Source: Breviolum minutum Mf 1.05b.01
Taxonomy: Eukaryota > Sar > Dinophyceae > Suessiales > Symbiodiniaceae
Assembly (NCBI GenBank): GCA_000507305.1
Contig: DF239568.1
Location: forward strand, 122,776 to 186,775
Direction of reading: 5' to 3'
DNA: 64,000 nucleotides
Shown: positions 47,179-59,410 of the stretch, piece by piece
Layout of the letters: each line of letters opens with the position of its first letter
Numbering within the stretch: position 1 is the stretch's first letter
Position numbers and translations under genes: made by a program
The notes under the pieces: model-generated
What the model was told of the DNA's origin: nothing
The model's input: the letters and a program-made list of their open reading frames with translations, nothing else
Database searches by the model: none

Positions 47179-48520
47179 CCAATCGGACCTGGAAAATTCC
47201 TTTGCAGCTGAACTTGGAGTGACTTCGTCTGCAGGACCAGCACTGATTTCGAACATCAGGCTTGAACCATCAACACCTCAGCAGCTAAGCTTACACAAAC
47301 AAACCAGAACAAACCCATGTTGGGCGTACCCGCCCAATCGCCACAGATTCAAAATCAACGACTCAACCACTGAAAACACCACACTACTAACTCTAAGCCT
47401 GCAAATCAAGTTCTTCAACTGAGCTGCTCAAGATGTGAATACGCGCAGGTGATATTTGCAGAGCGGATGCCACAGTTTGGCAAAAAAGGTGGCCAAACCA
47501 CGTCGCAACCTACCACATCACTTTCTTTCAAACGGAAAGTTTGGATTCGAATTCAAGTACAGAGCCGCGCCTCCCTGTTTGAAATCGGCGCAGTCATCTC
47601 CACGCAAGTTCGAGCAGGCAGCTCAATCACGGCGGTTTCACGGACAAGCTCCTGGAAGCACAAACTCAAAGACTCAGCGATCCCAGAACAAAATCCCAAA
47701 ATCCATCACTTCACACAGCTACGAATTCTTCTCCTCTCGAGGTGCACTGATGGCATCCATACCTGGAGGTTGCCTCTGGCAGCAATTGGCAAGGCCCCCA
47801 TGACCGTTATACCGTTATGTTATGATTATGCAACCCTTGTGGCCCAAATGTAGCCTCAATTAGCTGAACACAAGCCACAGCTCGTGTATCTGTTGAACTA
47901 GGACTTTTCTGCTTTGATTGCAGCATCTTGCACTTGAAGAAGACAATGCAGCAATCAGAGTAGCGTGCAGGCAAGTATTCACGACCAATAGCTCTAGCAA
48001 GATTGGGGGGAGAAGACCGGAAAGGCCAACGGCCAACCCCAACCGATTTGTAGTCAAGAGAAACAAAGAAAAGCAGCAAAACCAAAGTTGGAACACTATC
48101 CCACACAAATGAGTTCATACAACAAAGCTTTGGGATTCCCTTCTATTTGCACCTTGAAACCATTTCAGCGTAGAGCTTCACCCGAATCACTCCACAGGTC
48201 TCGCCACTGCCAGTCGCAGTTACTTTGAGATGACAAGAGGCCACTTCAACACCTCAGCTTTCTGAGTCAAATTCAGAGACCCATGGACAGAGTGCAAAAG
48301 TGCTAGGCTGCTAGACTTGTCACAGGAGCCCCATGGACTTCTCAGGGCAAGGCTGGGCCGGCCCGGAATGCAAAGACCTGCCATGTCATTCTTCGTCAGC
48401 ACAGGAACCGGCAGGCCTCCAAGAGCGAAATAAGATTTCTGTGTTTGGTATGAAAACAGAGGTTCATATGCAACATTATAATTACCTTGTGTAACTAATG
48501 CAGTATCTCTTCATGTGTGT
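45310..48520. other. spacer with a GAT tract
   Basis: No supported exon in 3.2 kb. It contains the (GAT)n run at 47122-47177. The plus-strand frame at 47449-47853 is open for 134 codons but has no recognisable motif. AT-rich TATATT runs lie at 46310-46380. Confidence 0.4.
47122..47177. repeat. (GAT)n microsatellite
   Basis: About 18 perfect copies of GAT in intergenic sequence. Poly-Asp, poly-Met and poly-Ile frames across it are artefacts. Confidence 0.97.
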
Positions 48521-48529
48521 TTCTGATTC

Positions 48530-51500
48530 ACATCTGCGAGCAGAGACTGACGCAAGAATAGACAAGCCTGCAAGACCAAGAAGTTCCTGTCCCCTCCAAA
48601 CTTGGAAGAAGAGTTTCTCCTGAGTTGCACCAACAGAATGAGCAAGAATGCACGACAAGCGCTTGTGGACTGTCTTGCTGGCGGGTTTCTGCTGCTTCTC
48701 CTGCCCTCGGCCAGTCTCTAATCTAATCTGAGGCACGGGTACAGGGCCAGAGACCAGTATCTGCCGATTCGCATCAAGACCTCGGCCGCATAACTTGTCT
48801 GCCAGTTTCCAGGGCTTGGCATCTCCAAGCTGTGATTGAACTGTTACGGTACAATGTTACAACACTTCCACACCACAGCTGGGAAGGCTTGGAGAAGCCA
48901 AGGCACGCCAACAAGGCTCTTCTGCCAAAGCACTCAAAGCAACTGTTGCAACAACCTCGTCTCCTTCAACCTGAGTGAGGCTGGGGTATGTCCACAGAAG
49001 AAAATGTAAGCTATCCTGTGCACCCCTAACAAACTGAAAATACAAAACATTTCTCACATACCCGGATTCTCTTCCAGAACAGTTCCTTCAAAGAGTGCTG
49101 GAGCTATCTGGAGGTCTGGCCTACCTTCTAATGCTAGTTCACTAAAGAATGGCCCCAAGACACCAAGATAAGAACACAACAAGTACAATGTTATGCGGTG
49201 GTCCGAAACTTTCACCACTACAGCCAGATTGAGCAAGATTGTGCGTACAGGTTCTCAAGGTACGATCAAGTGGCGCGTTGACCTTCTTTTGCAAGATGTG
49301 CCACAATCTCTTGGTCTCGCCCAAGCTTTGCAACTATGTACACACCATGCAGAGATTGAGGCAAACGAAGGTCTTCCAACCAAACCTGGCAAAACAGAAG
49401 TATTGCCAGGAGCCACGCTATGACACTGCCTATTTTCACGCAGCGGGCCTTCAAGTAAGCTGGCCGAGTGTCCAAAAGTCCTTCAGGGCTATGCTCAGCA
49501 TTGCGTATGGTCACCTGACCCATCATGACATCACCCCGAAAAGCACCCGAACAGCATCCGAACAGCATCCGAATAGCATCCGAACATCACTGAATTCCTC
49601 CGTGTCAGAATTGCTGCTGTGGTTCAGTGACTGATTTTTTGCAGCTTCTGGGAGCTGAGCATCGCACGAGCACACAGCCGACAACAGGGTCTTCTTGATA
49701 TTCATGTGCGAGAGCTGACAAGAGTGGAACTCGGATTGGACCATGACGCATTGCCTCCTCAGGATAGAAGGAATATGAAGGAATCCATCATACTGATACT
49801 GGATTCGTGGGGCGGTGAGGGTGGGGTAATGTACTTACTACTCAATCTTTTCACATCTTCTACTATCTTTTCCATAGCCAGTTGCTTTCCCCGATTGTTG
49901 CAAGAAGCATCGGACTTCAGCAGAATCAAGTTAAACGAAGACCACAGTGGAGGACGTTGAAAGAATGGGCCCTAAATGAGTTCATGTTGGATTTATCTTC
50001 TCAAACAGGTGCCAGCGAATACATTGCAACTCCATCTTGAAGATTGATCGATCCAAAGTACAAGAAGGGTCGAGACACGCTTCAACAAACAGCGACAAAC
50101 GATGGCTTCGGTCCTCCCATTTTGGCCAAGGAAGTTCTCCGGCTGCAACTGTCACCAACGACTCTAGGTCTTGTGTCCTACAGCTCAAAGAGAACTGACA
50201 GGGGCCGCGGCCAGCATGCACAAATTCAGCGCATCTTTCAACATGTACAACGTACTGTGGTGGCAAGTCCAAAAGTTCAGCTGAGGCTCTTTGGACAATC
50301 AGGCTCATGGGAGGCCAAGAGGTGTAGGACTGGATGCTCTGCAAGGGTAAGGTTCGCAAAGTGCTGGGACGAATGGCCACAGTGCAGCATGCTTCGTGAG
50401 CTCCCTGGCCTCCCGTGCAAAGCACTTGGCAAAGGAGCGTTCACGGTATATCTAGGAGGGCCGGCAACCGAAGTTGTGGGAATTTACCTCCTTTTCTCCT
50501 GAAAGTTTGAAAGGCAAAATTGACCATGGCATTATGTCCTACCAGCGGGTGAGGCAAGTAGAGTCTGTGGTGAAGTTTGCCTGACCGACTTAATGAACAG
50601 CGGAACAAGACAAACTGTGCGTGTGTCTATGTGTCTCTGTGGCAGGTTCTGAAGGCTGCCTTCCCTTCTCACAGGATGCCAGCACCACATCCTGGGTAAC
50701 TTGTCCATTTTCCAGCCGCGGAACACTGCAGCGCAATATCAGATGCACTTGCTCTGCCATGCTGGCTGCCTCAGGACCAATGTAACACAAGACTCTGAGT
50801 AACTCACCTTCTCCAATCGGCTAAAAGACTCTGATGAATGTTGCTGGTCGGTCTGCTGTGGAGCGGCTGCTTAGGCATCGTGGCTGCTTAGGCATCGTGG
50901 CTGCACATGTCAATGTAGCTTCCTCTGCTATGTGCTGAGGCATCGACAAAACCAGGAGCTAGCTCAACGGCCTCCAAGATGAGGTACATTCGCTTCCCGT
51001 GCGGTTCAGCCGCACCTGGTAGCAAAACATCGAGCAGTTTTGCCACCAGCTGCTTTTTGAATCATGAGTGGCTAAATGTCAGCGTCACAAAAGCTATCGT
51101 CCATGTTACATCTAATCATCCAAACCTTCAGACCGGCGAACAACATCCATAGATGTCGTTCTAGATTCAGGTGCGGCAGTCGATGCTGCTTCCAATGCGC
51201 TCTTCATGGTTCTTTCCTCAGCGTCTTTGAATCAGCATGGGCAGCATGGATTTCGAACAAGAATTTGCAGGTTCCATCTTTAGTCAAGGAGCTGCCAGAA
51301 AATCTGGAAGAACACCACTGCGCAATGGGTCAGCTGCATCAATAAGTTCTAAGTTTGCTGCTGCGACTTCACTGAGACCCGCCCGATCAAAGTAGCTTCC
51401 GGTTGCCTGTGATAGCAAGTGCCAAGTGTTTCAGTCCGGCAATGTATGCTACCAAAACATTGATTATAAAAAAGCCAAGAAACACCTTGTATGGCTGAGA

Positions 51501-51782
51501 CATGCCGACAATTCACACAACTTTGACCCCAGAAGGAGACTGAGAGACAAATGTGGAGACCAGTTTGGGGAACCCTCCGAAGACGCTTTTCAGAGGCGCA
51601 GGCCCCAAAGAACCCCAGCAAACAAATATGTCACTTCGCCCCATGACGTTTACTATGGCTGAAGGCCGGAAAGCAGAGGCTGTTGGAGAAAAACAGTACG
51701 ATGTTTGGATGACCAACCTGCATGTCTCCCCGCACACGGCGGTCCAGCTCAGCTCGTAAAGATCGTGCTCGTTTGGCAAGCT
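48530..51782 (-). CDS. unrecognised multi-exon protein
   Basis: Nine coding-like minus-strand segments: 51782-51718 (EELAKRARSLRAELDRRV, GT donor), 51408-51297 (SYFDRAGLSEVAAANLEL), about 51225-51120 (TMKSALEAASTAAPESR), 51062-50920 (KKQLVAKLLDVLLPGAAE), about 50795-50640 (ASMAEQVHLILRCSVPRL), about 50340-50030 (LSCRTQDLESLVTVAAGE), about 49160-49063 (PDLQIAPALFEGTVLEE, GTATGT donor), 49031-48880 (AQDSLHFLLWTYPSLTQ) and 48828-48530 (KLADKLCGRGLDANRQI, then LSCILAHSVGATQEKLFF). Several junctions are in phase with AG|G acceptors. I do not recognise the family. It is rich in Leu, Ala and Glu, without membrane segments. It could be two genes. Confidence 0.55.
49545..49590. repeat. short tandem CATCCGAACAG
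   Basis: Three to four near-identical copies of an 11-bp unit within an intron of the unrecognised gene. Confidence 0.8.
50866..50906. repeat. 19-bp direct repeat
   Basis: Two adjacent copies of GCTGCTTAGGCATCGTG in an intron of the unrecognised gene. Confidence 0.85.
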
Positions 51783-51789
51783 CTTCCAG

Positions 51790-52850
51790 GCCTCAACTGC
51801 TCAGTGCCACGAGCATACCTTCAACACCCTTCAATTGGAATGGCTTTTGGATTTCTGATTTCTTGAAAGGATCAGGTGTTCACTTTTCTTAACTTTTCAG
51901 GTTTTAATTTTCATCATCTCTTTGCATCTTCGCGCAGCTGCTGCCTGCCAAGGCTCGATTGACTCGGCCATTCTCCACATCCATAGTCCATGCCACGCCG
52001 AAGCTTCAATTCGTTCTAAACCATGCCAGAGCTTGCTGTTCCGCAGTGTTCTCCAATAGGAATTCTGTCCAGAGCTTACTGATGCTTTCTGCTGTGGGTA
52101 TCCACGCTGATAAAGAATCTCCCTCTCTCTCCCCATAATACGGCAGCGCTGTTGGCATACCCGCCTTCATTAGTAGGATTCAATCCTGCGCGTCATTTCA
52201 GTTTTTCCTTGCCTTGGGTCCTGGTTCGTACTATCTCTTTCAGAAGGTGATCAATCTCATGTCCTTTCTCTTGAGCAGGCACACAAGGGGATCCATAAAA
52301 GATCAATCTTGGGAATATCTCACAGTCTAGCATTCCAACTGGGAGAACTTCTTCCGGCAGCCATTTTGCTAGAGAGGTATCTGGCAATATTGGATGACGT
52401 ACCATATTCCAACTCAAAATCCCTCAGTTGATCCTTACTTGAAAGATACACGCTAGCACCTACCGCAACCGTGGTAGCTGGTAAATCAGGTAGCTTTCTC
52501 AAAGATCAATAATGGCGATGATGTCATTGAAGGTCTTCAGTTTCGTGATAATGGTGCATAATTTCCTTTCCACCACCCTCTCATTGCTCTGCACTTATTG
52601 TCATGCGAGCCTTCGTTGTTTTGCCTCGAGGAAACTGCTCGCAGGCTCCGTTTTGCCAAAGCACGAATCATAAGGCAAGAGGCCAAACAAAAAGTGTCTT
52701 TTTGGATACCTGGGACTGTGGCCACGCTCCTCCTCAGGCTCCTCGCTATCTCGAGGTGCCTGGTCGAGAACGAAACACGACATGACCCTACAAATTTTGA
52801 AGCCTTCTCGAGTTGCATCCAACTGTCATACCACGTGGCATAAACTCAAT
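51790..52850. other. coding-like block, frame unresolved
   Basis: Both strands carry protein-like segments: minus 52417-52193 (DCEIFPRLIFYGSPCVPA, ending EKLK and a stop), minus 52818-52537 (RHLEIARSLRRSVATVPG) and plus 52598-52843 (LEETARRLRFAKARIIR). No motif decides between them. A decayed mobile element or a processed pseudogene is possible. Confidence 0.3.
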
Positions 52851-52859
52851 GCTGCACAG

Positions 52860-55490
52860 GTGTGTGAGCTTAGAATCAAGCATCAAATCGCAGCCAACCT
52901 TAGCCACAGAATCAAGCATTTCTGAGTGCTTTCGATCCCTGGATTTTTGCAGTTCTCATTGACAGGAGTTGCCGAAACAAAGCCTGTATTGTACTATACA
53001 TTTTATGTACTAGAAGCTCACACGAAGGTAGATTTCAAGTTTTGAACATGGCTACTACTCGCAGGTCTATATCATGTATATATATATATTTATATATTGT
53101 CGACCTTAAGTCTGAGGAGTGCTTTTGAAACTGCTTGAGTGAAAAGGTCTTGTCACTGTCTTAGTTTATGTCTTTGTTCCACATCAGATTTACGCGTCAA
53201 CGCGACTGTGACACCGCAGTCATGTCACATCCACCTTCGTCAAGGCAGAAGAATTTGGAAAATGAAAATACCGGCCGGCAAAAAACAATTTTGTCGTTCG
53301 CCTCGCTTTCAGGCTTGCAAAATGTGAAGTCAAGTCAAAGTGCCAAATCCCAGAAACCAACAGTAGTCAGCTACAATCTTTGGCGTTGTTCTGAAAGTGC
53401 AACTGTCTCAGCTTCCTGCTCATTTGAAGGTCATCAGAATGGGCCCGCTGGAGGCACAAGGTTCCGACAGAGAGAGAGCCTATTCTGTTCAGGAAGGTTT
53501 CTATTGGATTCGCTGCATGAGATAGCTTGTATTGGAGGTCAGTGTGTACATTATCGCCTATGATGTTAGAACCGTGAATCATCACGACCTTGGATGTTTA
53601 GCAAAATGCTCAGTAAATGCTCGCATTTGATGAGAGAATCCTGGTAGAGTCTTGAAGAGATAGCAATGGAAGCAAGAATCCATGCAAGCACCTATTTGCT
53701 GGAACTAACTAACAAATAAAGCACACACATGTGAAGATGTCTTGCTAGCCTGAAGCCATGATGAAAACGACTTGCGCGCGAAACCCTAGTTGCAAGGATG
53801 ATGCTTCTGGCATTCCAGAAGCATGCGCATGAACAATTAAAAAGAGAGACAAATACTGTGTATACATATATACGTGTGTGTGCTTCATATGTATATATAG
53901 AAAATACATATGTATATATAATATATAATAAATACATGTATACATACATGATTGCATATACTGTAGTTATTGTGCATGTTTAGACTCAAACCGACTCTGA
54001 TTCATCGCGTCCAACCAACTTTTCCGGACAGCAAACAGCAGTTGTCAGAATCAAGCACCTTTGGTGCCAAAAAGATCTTGGGCTGACAAAATTAAGAACA
54101 AACAGAAGACAAGCTGACAAGCCCAATTTCATTCACATAGGGACAAAGACATGCTGCTCGTAAAGCTTCGGCTTCTCAAGCTCTAATTCATCCAAAGCAA
54201 TGAGCACGGTTGAGCACGGTGACTCGAAGTTGATAGTCAACCTTGCTTAGCAAAACCAATTTGCAGCGCAACTCATTGGTTGCTAATTATTCAGCAGCAT
54301 CAGTCATCTGCGGTCCTAAGGAATCAAGCAAATGCTTCCCTCACACACCCTGACTGGCATGTATACAACCTGTGGCAGCCACTCCTGCCCTCGCCAAGGC
54401 CCATAAACACAAACAAAAAAACAAACAAACAAACAAACGAACGAACGAACGAACGAACGAACGAAAGAACGAACGAACGAACGAACGAACGAACTAACGA
54501 ACTAACGAACTAACGAACTAACGAGCTAACGAACTAACGAACTAACGAACGAACGCTTCCCTTTGACATATTGAGTCTTCCACGTTGGATCTCACCAGCT
54601 CAAAGTCACCAAGATCCACGACTGGGAAACAGCAGGGCATCACATATTATTGATAGCTGATATGGCTTGCACGGATGGAAACGTTCTGGCGAATGCACCT
54701 GGATCAATAAATCTAGGACTTGACCAGAAATTGCCACGGCACCTGTTCTTGTTCTCCTCTGCCAGGTCTCGGTAGGTACCTGACAAAACCCTTTAAAATC
54801 CCGAAGCTCCCAGTTCGGGCAACAATATTAGACTAATATTAGCGCAAAGCCCACCAGTCTTTGCAGACTTGTATTCCAAAGGTGTCCCCTGCCTCTACCC
54901 GAGAAGCGCCAGGAGTAACCAGACCTTGCTGGCAGACACCCATTGAAGCCCAATCGCTGCTCAACTGCATGTCTAGGGCCAACACTGTACACTCCACCAG
55001 CTGCACTCCCTAGAAGCCACGCCCTTGGCGATATGGCAAAACATGCCACAAAACTTGATCTCATTCCCTATCTTCTGTATTTTCCTGTAGATATTGACTG
55101 TTGCACGACTTTGGTGTTCACATAGAAAATTCAATGAAGTTGGCTTTGCTGGCGTGCATCTTGCATCTCAAATGTTTAATGACTTTTAGAATTTTAGACT
55201 TTTATGCATTTTACATGGCTCCCATGTTTTGAGGATGCCGAGAAACTTCCTCAAACTTTGTCTTTTCGCAGCCATGGAAAGGCTGACAATAGGCAAGCCA
55301 AGGTCATGACACATCCGAGGCCATTTTGCCTGTGCTTGCCGACATTCCTTCAATCCTGATCCAGCAGAAAACAGCTGTGCCAATCCAAATCATGCTCTGG
55401 CCAGCACAATTTTTCAAAAAGCAAGACCGCTGAAGCACCTGCTTAAACACAAAAAAATGTGGCCCTGTGCTCATTGGCAGGCATCACGTT
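52860..55490. other. spacer with simple repeats
   Basis: Mostly non-coding. TATATA runs lie at 53075-53100 and 53860-53960. A possible minus-strand exon at 55030-54920 (GVYSVGPRHAVEQRLGF) precedes a GT donor but has no family match. Confidence 0.4.
54413..54557. repeat. (CAAA)n to (CGAA)n to (CTAACGAA)n
   Basis: A graded tetranucleotide array: CAAA units change to CGAA, then to an 8-bp unit ACTAACGA, then back to CGAA. The order suggests stepwise spread of point variants through the array. Confidence 0.97.
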
Positions 55491-55499
55491 GCATTTTGG

Positions 55500-56884
55500 C
55501 ATGAAGAAATCACTCAGGCGGCTGCGCACCAGCTGCCGATGCGGTGGTTCCCGCCAGTTGGTTGACCTGATCAAAGCTGTACTCGCCAGTATTTGTCAAC
55601 GGTCAATAAGTCATTAAGTCTTTACCAGACATTTGGACCAAGGTCAGAGCCCATGATGGCAAAGGTGCGACCCCTAGTCTGCGACACAGTTCCTGGGTCG
55701 GGGCGAAGCCCTCTGCTACGTCATATCTGCAGGCTGGAGCCAGTGACCGTGTAGGCTCTATTTTGAGGCTGAGACATCTGAGAAGTGATGACAATTTCGT
55801 AAAAGTACCTTTACATTTCCAGCCGTGATCTTCAAGTGCTCGTGGAAGCAATTTGAAACACTCCGATGATGCCTTCTTTGTCAGCCTCCGACTTGAACTT
55901 TGGTCAATTTTTCTTGATGCATCCCCGATTCAAGTTTGCAAAGCAACTCGGGTACGTCATAGGTGCGCCCTTTCCATTCTGCTGTCATTTCTTTGAGGAT
56001 CTCAGACACCTTGCGCTTGAAGACAGTGAAACGAGAACACTGCAGCATTTCGTCAAGAACTACAGCACTAGGTCATGATGAAACGAGGAACACTGCCTGT
56101 ATCCAGTATCTGCTTATACGTTAAGCTATGTAACGTCATGAGCTCCTACCTCCGAGTCTCCACATTGGATATGATCAATTGATGTCCGATAACCCCTAGG
56201 TTGCGTCTTGCTTGCTGAGGCATCAGTCCATGGGCAGCATGTAGAGAGTTTATATGACTATACAATCTACAGAAGCATGCGAGGCAGCAGCCTTAATATC
56301 TTGTATCACAGTGATCACGGTCATCATATTTTTCTCAACCTCCCTGCCTGTCCCTGCGATAGATTTGTGAAGCCTGAAAGCAAAATGAAACATTGTGCGT
56401 CACAGACCCAGAAGCCTGAGGCCAATAAAACACATTTGCATAAGTACAGTCACTACAGTCAGTAAGCTCTCTACCCATGGACAGGGTCTCACGGAAGGAA
56501 TGGTCTGGGTGATGCCCCGGCCTAGGGATGATAGAAGACTCTTAATGCTTGGATGTGCCTATGATTGACTTTCCCAGGGGCATCAGACATGTCCTTACTC
56601 CAGCCAAAAAATGCTAGCGTGGCATCGGCATCGACCACACTCAGGTCTCAGGCACGTTTGCTGCAACGCCTGTAGACCAGCTGCCGGGTGTCATGCCAAA
56701 CGACCTCGTGAGAATCCACTCTCAAGGCGAACTCCTTGCTGAATCAAATTACTCGAGGCACTGATCGTCTAGACGTCTAGGTCTGTATGACTTTGACTTG
56801 AAAAGCAGCGTGAGCTCACTACCACTCCATCCCGTAGACTTCCACTCCAGAATGGAAAGCACCATAATCCCTCGCCAGCCTAGT
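55500..56884 (-). CDS. PPPDE-type cysteine peptidase, copy 2
   Basis: Same family and exon plan as the gene at 39.2-40.1 kb. Exons: 56884-56823 (LARDYGAFHSGVEVYGMEW, with the catalytic His, GT donor), about 56535-56460 (DHSFRETLSMG), 55808-55776 (VLLRNCHHFSD, with the catalytic Cys, GT donor) and 55692-55626 (ELCRRLGVAPLPSWALTL, GT donor). A last exon lies near 55590-55500. One reading gives DQVNQLAGTTASAAGAQPPE and a stop, but its phase is not settled. A further helical segment at 56050-55890 (KRKVSEILKEMTAEWKG) may be an intermediate exon. Both active-site residues are present, so the enzyme is probably active. The N-terminal strand of the domain lies upstream and was not located. Confidence 0.83.
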
Positions 56885-56899
56885 CTGCAAAGGAGTCTA

Positions 56900-58080
56900 T
56901 ACAGCATACATAGCAAACAAACATGAAATCTGACCCTGAGGATACCACATGTTTGGCCATCTAGTCAAGAAAGTTTTGCCCAGATCATAGACACGCACCT
57001 GCAGTCTGATTTCTGTTTAAATGGCAAGGTCGGAAGGGCCACCACTCTTGGAAGAGTATAAAACCCCACTTCAATTGTCCCAAAACTGAGTTCCAAAATA
57101 AAGGTGACTCGGTTACTTTGTAAGCAGTGTCTTGAAGCTGATCCTTTATAGCCATCCCACAAAAAAATACAGACATGGTCACCACGTCCTGGTAGTACCA
57201 GGGAATTCGGTTGGTTTCATTCGGCTTGAACACCGGTCGAGTGACAAAAACTCTCTCTGCTTGTGGACGTCCTGGCCTTGCACGTGGCCCGTGGCAGCTG
57301 TTGCTTGACATTCGGCAACCCCTTCACTCTATGCTAGCCTTGATACATCTAGCTACATCGGCATGCTCATCCACGCCATCTACACTAAACTAAACGATTC
57401 TGCGTATGTCATTCTCTCATGTGGTTTTTGACGGCTTCACCAAGTCCCCGACAAAGTTGCCACCTGCGCTTCAATTAACAACTGCGATGTTCCACCATAC
57501 TTTCTCATTCCCAAAGGGCTATCAAAAAAAAATTGTCCAAACTGAAGCCTGCAAAGACCGTGCCAATGTTGGACTGGCTTGATATTCGGGCCTGACAACA
57601 ATATACAGTTCCTCTTAATTTGACTGTAGCTAACTTTGGCACGACACATCAACATCCAGGACTCCGACGCACGTGCACCTGACAGAGTTGCAGGTCACGA
57701 CAAAATTACGAAAATGTGCAACAATTTGCCCGAAATCAAGCTTGAATCGCAAGGAGTGTCTGTACACTACATGTCAAATGTCACTATGTGTTGAAGTGCA
57801 AGGATTGCTATTATAAAAAGTGACAATTGATAATGCTGCGTTTGGCCAAACTGTTTGCCGAACAAAAAAAGATGGTTTGCAGGACTGAGAGTTTAGCTAG
57901 GGATTGATGGGTCAGTTGTCCTCACTGGGCGACCAGGCTTCCTGACCAAGGCTAAACAACGGCATGTCAAGCAATTGCCAATGCAGAATTTGCATGTTCA
58001 CACGGCCTTCTATTTCCGAGCTGTGCAACAAGGGCTGCCTGGACAATGAATCACTCGCTTCAAATATAGCCTTACATGGC
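56900..58080. other. spacer upstream of PPPDE copy 2
   Basis: No confident exon. A minus-strand open segment at 57311-56985 has no recognisable motif. The missing N-terminal exon of the peptidase should be in this stretch. Confidence 0.35.
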
Positions 58081-58088
58081 GCAGTATT

Positions 58089-58232
58089 TTAGAAGCATTT
58101 GCCACTCAATGCCTCTTCATCTTCTGGCTCTTCGGTCAGCCAGGAAAACCAACCTCGGAACTGAGACAACTGTACAAACCCCCGGGCCCAAACCCTATCT
58201 CGATTTTGGTTGTTGTGAAAATGCCCTGCAAT
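58089..58232 (-). CDS. possible acidic C-terminal exon
   Basis: After a TTGCAG-type acceptor the minus strand encodes VQLSQFRGWFSWLTEEPEDEE and stops shortly after (SGKCF). A second frame is also open for part of it. It could be the last exon of an otherwise unseen gene at the border of the repeat zone. Confidence 0.3.
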   Translation of the reverse strand: MAGHFHNNQNRDRVWARGFVQLSQFRGWFSWLTEEPEDEEALSGKCF

Positions 58233-58680
58233 GCAATGATAAGTACAAAAAATGAAAATTAATCCGTCCTCAAAAAATTTGCGACCGATAGATGTAGACC
58301 GGGTAATTTTCAACGACTGGGCGCACGACTCATTCATACGACGTTTTGGGCTTGGGACAACACAGGTGTGGCTGTGGTTACTATGTTCATGTATTTTCGC
58401 AGGTTGCACTCGAATTTGCCTCGTCCTAAATTAATTTAACAATCCCTTGAAAACAATTTTATGTCAAGGTGTCATTTCGAAAAAATCGATGGATCATGCT
58501 GCTCCGCCTTGCTTTCAACTTGAGAAAGGACGCAAGGAGAGAAAAAAAAATCACACGATTTGTTTCAAACCTTATACATGCAAAGGTACTCGGGAAAAAT
58601 TTCCGCTAGCGGTCTGTTTACCACGGCTGGCCATCGTTTGCTGAAACGCAGGTTTCCACATTGCCAGGCACCCCTCGATT

Positions 58681-59145
58681 GTGCACAAATTCAAAAGCAG
58701 GAGTGACTTATGGTGTTTCACTGGAGTCGAACATCGCCGTGCAGTTGCTTCTATACTTTTTGAATCGACAATGTGGGCTCATGCCAAACCCTGCGTTGAT
58801 GCCTTCAATGATGAAAAACTGGCGAAAGTAAAGGAAGTCAACAGTCATGACCTGTTACCCGGCCGCCGACAAATGGCCTGTGTGAGAAAGAAAACGATTA
58901 GGGAGTGCGCTGTTGGACGGCTCTGCCGGGTCCACGTTGCATTGAAAAATATTGCTGTTCGGCACATGCTGCGGCAATTGTTGTGGTTAACGAGCCAGAG
59001 AGCCTTACAAAACGCGAAGCGAAGTCCAAAACAGCACTGCCGATCAGAGATTGAAAGGAAGATCGAAAACAAGATTTACGGAAGCTGTGGCCCGAAAGCG
59101 TCGATGAATTCGAATCCAATTCCTTGGGTCCATTTTCCAGCGTGA
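58681..59145 (+). other. open frame in repeat zone
   Basis: 154 codons without a stop on the plus strand, at the edge of the retrotransposon zone. The translation is basic and mixed (ECAVGRLCRVHVALKN). No family is recognised, and the reverse strand is also open over part of it. It may be part of an old mobile element. Confidence 0.25.
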
Positions 59146-59279
59146 TCCGCTCGGCGGTGGTGGATGGTGTAGATTGACTGCTCATGGACCGCCCTCCTCA
59201 TGCATCTTTTGGTGCTCATGAGTCGGATGTGGACCGCCATAACTGTCAAAACTCTTGCCAATAACTCGATACTTTTTCT

Positions 59280-59410
59280 TTCCTTCGCCCGTTCGAGTCA
59301 TTTCGATCCTAAAAAGACACTGTTAGAAATATTGACTATGCAGCTAACCATTGGTCACAGCTTTGAGCTGCCTTCAACCAATTTCGTTCACCAAAATATT
59401 TACATGAAAA
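59280..59410. repeat. dispersed repeat, left copy
   Basis: This stretch and 63000-63135 share ordered text: TCGCCCGTTCGA, TTTCGATCC, CTGCCTTC/TTGCCTTC, GACCAATTTCG-like and CACCAAAA, with small gaps and changes. Both lie near LINE fragments but are not coding. They are probably diverged copies of one element. Confidence 0.65.

Noticed and set aside
47030-47422. Poly-Met, poly-Asp and poly-Ile frames
   Set aside because: They are produced by the (GAT)n tract.
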